DNA of 64,000 bases from Streptomyces sp. NRRL B-3428. Its GTDB lineage: Bacteria > Actinomycetota > Actinomycetes > Streptomycetales > Streptomycetaceae. Each line of letters starts with the position of its first letter. Positions within the stretch are counted from its first letter, which is position 1. Location: assembly GCA_000721375.1 (NCBI GenBank), contig JOGW01000002.1:868001-932000 (forward strand). The letters run 5' to 3'. This document shows positions 61,185-64,000 of this stretch, one piece after another. The notes below the pieces were generated by a model. That model saw only the letters and a program-made list of their open reading frames with translations, had not been told where the DNA came from and ran no database searches. The translations under genes were made by a program, and so were the position numbers.

Positions 61185-61252
61185 TTCCCCTGACCGTTCT
61201 TCGTCCCTGTCCCCACGGGCGGCGCCCACCGTCCACAAGAGAGAGTGTGAGA

Positions 61253-62170
61253 GTGCTCGTACTCGTCGCTCCCGGCCAAGGCGCTCAGACGCCCGGCTTC
61301 CTGACTCCCTGGCTCGAACTCGATGGCGCCGCTGAAAAGCTCGCCGCGTGGTCCGACGCCATCGGACTCGACCTCGCCCACTACGGCACCCAGGCCGACG
61401 CGGACGCGATCCGCGACACGGCCGTGGCGCAGCCGCTGCTCGTCGCGGCCGGACTGCTGTCCGCCGCCGCCCTGGGCGACGCGAAGCCGTCGGCCGTCGC
61501 AGGTCACAGCGTCGGCGAGTTCACCGCCGCCGCCTTCGCGGGCGTCCTGGACGACACCGCGGCCCTGCAGCTCGTACGCAAGCGGGGTCTGGCCATGGCC
61601 GAGGCCGCCGCGATCACGAAGACCGGTATGGCGGCGCTGCTCGGCGGGGACCCGGAGATCGTGGTCCCGCACCTGGAGAAGCTCGGTCTGACCCCGGCCA
61701 ACGTGAACGGCGCGGGCCAGATCGTCGCCGCCGGCACCCTGGAGCAGATCGCCGCCCTGGAGGCCGACAAGCCCGAGGGCACCCGCCGGGTCATCCCGCT
61801 GCAGGTCGCCGGCGCGTTCCACACGCACCACATGGCGCCCGCGGTCGAGACGCTGCGCAAGGCCGCCGAGGAGATCACCCCGGCCGACCCCACCGTCGCC
61901 TACGTCTCCAACAAGGACGGCCGGGCGGTCGCCTCCGGCGCCGAGGTCATCTCGCGTCTGGTCGGCCAGGTGGCCAACCCGGTCCGCTGGGACCTGTGCA
62001 TGGAGACCTTCCAGGAGCTCGGCGCGACGGCGCTCATCGAGGTGTGCCCGGGCGGCACCCTCACCGGCATCGCCAAGCGCGCGCTGCCGGGCGTCAAGAC
62101 GCTCGCCCTGAAGACCCCTGACGACCTCGACGCTGCTCGCGAGCTCATCGCAGAGCACGCAGCTGCCTGA
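61253..62170 (+). CDS. fabD: Malonyl-CoA:ACP transacylase
   Basis: The 305-residue enzyme has nucleophile Ser86 in AVAGHSVGEF, the N-terminal VLVAPGQGAQTPGFL, and the catalytic-region His189 in GAFHTHHM. It loads malonyl groups onto ACP for fatty acid (and polyketide) synthesis. GTG 61253 gives the usual MLVLVAPGQG start; GAGAGAG lies upstream. It begins the fabD-fabH-acpP-fabF operon. Confidence 0.95.
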   Translation: MLVLVAPGQGAQTPGFLTPWLELDGAAEKLAAWSDAIGLDLAHYGTQADADAIRDTAVAQPLLVAAGLLSAAALGDAKPSAVAGHSVGEFTAAAFAGVLDDTAALQLVRKRGLAMAEAAAITKTGMAALLGGDPEIVVPHLEKLGLTPANVNGAGQIVAAGTLEQIAALEADKPEGTRRVIPLQVAGAFHTHHMAPAVETLRKAAEEITPADPTVAYVSNKDGRAVASGAEVISRLVGQVANPVRWDLCMETFQELGATALIEVCPGGTLTGIAKRALPGVKTLALKTPDDLDAARELIAEHAAA

Positions 62171-62188
62171 CGAAGGAGCCCCTGAGCA

Positions 62189-63190
62189 ATGTCGAAGATC
62201 AAGCCGAGCAAGGGTTCGCCGTACGCCAAGATCATGGGCGTCGGCGGCTACCGGCCCACGCGGGTCGTGCCCAACGAGGTGATCCTCGAGACGATCGACT
62301 CCTCCGACGAGTGGATCCGCTCGCGCTCCGGTATCGCGACCCGGCACTGGGCGAACGACCAGGAGACCGTGGCCGCGATGTCCATCGAGGCCTCCGGCAA
62401 GGCGATCGCCGACGCCGGGCTCACCGCCGACAAGATCGGCGCCGTGATCGTCTCGACCGTCTCGCACTTCAAGCAGACCCCCGCCGTCGCGACCGAGATC
62501 GCCGACAAGCTGGGTACGCAGAAGGCCGCCGCGTTCGACATCTCGGCCGGCTGCGCGGGCTTCGGCTACGCGCTCACGCTCGCCAAGGGCATGATCGTCG
62601 AAGGCAGTTCGCAGTACGTGCTGGTCATCGGCGTGGAGCGGCTGAGCGACCTGACCGACCTCGAGGACCGCTCGACGGCCTTCCTGTTCGGTGACGGCGC
62701 GGGCGCCGTCGTCGTCGGCCCCTCGGACGAGCCGCACATCGGCCCGACCGTCTGGGGCTCGGAGGGCGACAAGTCCGACACGATCAAGCAGACCGTGCCG
62801 TGGACGGACTACCGCGACGGCAAGGTCGAGAAGTTTCCTGCGCTCATGCAGGAGGGCCAGGCGGTCTTCCGCTGGGCCGTGTTCGAGATGGCGAAGGTCG
62901 CCCAGCAGGCGCTGGACGCGGCCGGGATCAGCGCGGACGACCTGGATGTCTTCATCCCGCACCAGGCCAACATGCGGATCATCGACTCGATGGTGAAGAC
63001 TTTGAAGCTGCCGGAGCATGTCACGGTCGCCCGTGACGTAGAGACCACCGGCAACACCTCGGCCGCCTCGATCCCGCTCGCAATGGAGCGGCTTCTGGCG
63101 ACCGGGGCAGCCAAGAGCGGCGACACCGCGCTCGTCATCGGCTTCGGGGCGGGTCTCGTCTACGCAGCCACCGTCGTTACCCTCCCCTAG
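62189..63190 (+). CDS. fabH: Beta-ketoacyl-ACP synthase III
   Basis: The 333-residue initiation enzyme has the full triad: Cys122 (DISAGCAGFGYA), His258 (FIPHQANMRI) and Asn289 (ETTGNTSAAS). It condenses an acyl-CoA starter (branched or acetyl) with malonyl-ACP. AAGGAG lies before the ATG, and the gene starts 18 bp after fabD. Substrate range of the starter pocket cannot be read directly. Confidence 0.96.
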   Translation: MSKIKPSKGSPYAKIMGVGGYRPTRVVPNEVILETIDSSDEWIRSRSGIATRHWANDQETVAAMSIEASGKAIADAGLTADKIGAVIVSTVSHFKQTPAVATEIADKLGTQKAAAFDISAGCAGFGYALTLAKGMIVEGSSQYVLVIGVERLSDLTDLEDRSTAFLFGDGAGAVVVGPSDEPHIGPTVWGSEGDKSDTIKQTVPWTDYRDGKVEKFPALMQEGQAVFRWAVFEMAKVAQQALDAAGISADDLDVFIPHQANMRIIDSMVKTLKLPEHVTVARDVETTGNTSAASIPLAMERLLATGAAKSGDTALVIGFGAGLVYAATVVTLP

Positions 63191-63256
63191 GCACCCCGAG
63201 CGGACCATTCCGCTCGGACCCTGCCACCTCACTGATACACAAGAAGGAGCGCCAAC

Positions 63257-63505
63257 ATGGCCGCCACTCAGGAAGAGATCGTCGCCGGTCTCGCCGAGAT
63301 CGTGAACGAGATCGCCGGTATCCCGGTCGAGGACGTCCAGCTGGACAAGTCCTTCACCGATGACCTGGACGTCGACTCGCTGTCCATGGTCGAGGTCGTC
63401 GTCGCCGCCGAAGAGCGCTTCGACGTCAAGATCCCGGACGACGACGTCAAGAACCTGAAGACCGTCGGCGACGCCGCGGGCTACATCCTGAAGAACCAGG
63501 GCTGA
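63257..63505 (+). CDS. acpP: Acyl carrier protein
   Basis: The 82-residue acidic four-helix protein has the phosphopantetheine attachment Ser41 in DLDVDSLSMVEVVVA, the usual ACP motif. It carries growing acyl chains between the Fab enzymes. AAGGAG precedes the ATG. It is third in the operon. Confidence 0.96.
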   Translation: MAATQEEIVAGLAEIVNEIAGIPVEDVQLDKSFTDDLDVDSLSMVEVVVAAEERFDVKIPDDDVKNLKTVGDAAGYILKNQG

Positions 63506-63623
63506 TCTTCGCCCCTGGCCCCTGGGTCGGCCCGCACGGGCCGCCCAGCAGGGCCGGCTGTTGCCGCCGCCTGGCGGTGGCGCCGCTGATTCACGACCTT
63601 CTACACGTGGAGAAAGAATTCCT

Positions 63624-64000
63624 GTGAGCTCGACCAATCGCACCGTGGTCGTCACCGGTATCGGCGCAACCACACCGCTGGGTGGCGACGCAGCTTCGAC
63701 CTGGGAAGGCCTCATCGCGGGCCGCTCGGGCGTCAAGCCCCTGGAGGGCGAGCGCTTCGCCGAACTGCCGGTCCGTATCGCCGCACCCGCCGCGGTCGAC
63801 CCGGGCGAGGTCCTGCCCCGCCCGCTGGCCCGCAAGCTGGACCGCTCGGCGCAGTTCGCGCTGATCGCGGCCAAGGAGGCCTGGGCGGACGCCGGTTACG
63901 AAGGCAAGGCGGGCGAGGACGACAAGATCGCCCCCGAGCGTCTGGGCACGGTCATCGCCTCCGGCATCGGTGGCGTCACCACGCTGCTCGACCAGTACGA
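63624..64000 (+). CDS. fabF: Beta-ketoacyl-ACP synthase II (partial, runs off the window)
   Basis: The first 125 codons are present: TVVVTGIGATTPLGGDAAST at the N-terminus and KLDRSAQFALIAAKEAWADA, then RLGTVIASGIGGVTTLLDQY. These match the N-terminal thiolase half of FabF/KASII. The catalytic Cys lies beyond the window. GTG 63624 follows GGAGAAAG. It completes the core fab operon order. Confidence 0.93.
   Translation, partial: MSSTNRTVVVTGIGATTPLGGDAASTWEGLIAGRSGVKPLEGERFAELPVRIAAPAAVDPGEVLPRPLARKLDRSAQFALIAAKEAWADAGYEGKAGEDDKIAPERLGTVIASGIGGVTTLLDQY

Noticed and set aside
61160..63874. A 904-codon minus-strand open frame
   Set aside because: It is antisense to fabD, fabH, acpP and the start of fabF, and shows no recognisable motif.

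Overview
This 64-kb window is high-GC chromosomal DNA from an actinomycete, almost certainly a Streptomyces. Gene density and codon bias are uniform, GTG starts are common, Shine-Dalgarno (SD) motifs are GGAGG-like, and two landmark blocks are present: the tellurium-type (Ter) stress cluster, and the aceE ... fasR-fabD-fabH-acpP-fabF block. I see no prophage, transposase, CRISPR array or biosynthetic gene cluster. The window reads as core and near-core chromosome.

Layout. 1-11.7 kb: mixed housekeeping and stress genes. These include a HAD phosphatase, a GDT1-type cation exporter behind a yybP-ykoY (Mn2+) riboswitch, a secreted HNH nuclease, a PhoD-like phosphatase, a DoxX protein under an iron box, a Cu-ligand-only SOD-like protein, and a 2,4-dienoyl-CoA reductase with PadR and TetR regulators. 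11.8-22.5 kb: a ClpX without ClpP, a LysE exporter, an MFS pump facing its TetR regulator across a perfect 28-bp palindrome, a second TetR facing a GNAT gene with a 21-bp repeat tract, a tRNA-Val, and three envelope or coiled-coil proteins. 22.6-26.2 kb: a D-galactonate operon (GntR, DgoD, KDPGal-type aldolase, KDG-type kinase). 26.2-29.8 kb: an FmdB zinc ribbon, an O-methyltransferase, a two-component system and a DedA protein.

29.7-38.7 kb: the Ter-associated module. It holds a HAD phosphatase, an 822-residue protein combining PRTase, TRSP, StiP-type PRTase and PELOTA-like parts, a TIM-barrel lyase, a TerD with YGYP repeats, a TerA-like protein, a DUF475/TerC membrane protein and two tandem TerD genes. 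38.8-43.3 kb: AhpE-type peroxiredoxin, DUF3052 and pyruvate dehydrogenase E1 (aceE), a grouping also known in mycobacteria. 43.3-52.3 kb: a K+ channel, an I36-type inhibitor, an MFS/TetR pair, a DUF1023 hydrolase, a DUF4429 protein and a NarL-type two-component system. 52.3-59.8 kb: a 0.6-kb repeat-rich spacer, a second DUF1023 hydrolase followed by an acyltransferase, a MerR/aldo-keto reductase operon read from an apparently leaderless promoter, GNAT genes, a serine hydrolase and a pirin. 59.9-64 kb: FasR and the type II fatty acid synthase genes fabD-fabH-acpP-fabF (fabF runs off the end).

Recurring themes are repressor genes facing or preceding their likely targets across inverted repeats, very tight packing (ATGA/GTGA overlaps, two convergent pairs sharing a CTAG stop, convergent coding overlaps up to 83 bp), and long perfect hairpins as terminators. 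Functions are assigned from recognised motifs and family knowledge; no database search was run. The most unusual items are the four-part Ter enzyme with an in-frame internal start, the TetR with a redoxin-like C-terminal half, the 21-bp repeat tract before the GNAT gene, and the hairpin that contains the SD of the PhoD-like gene.
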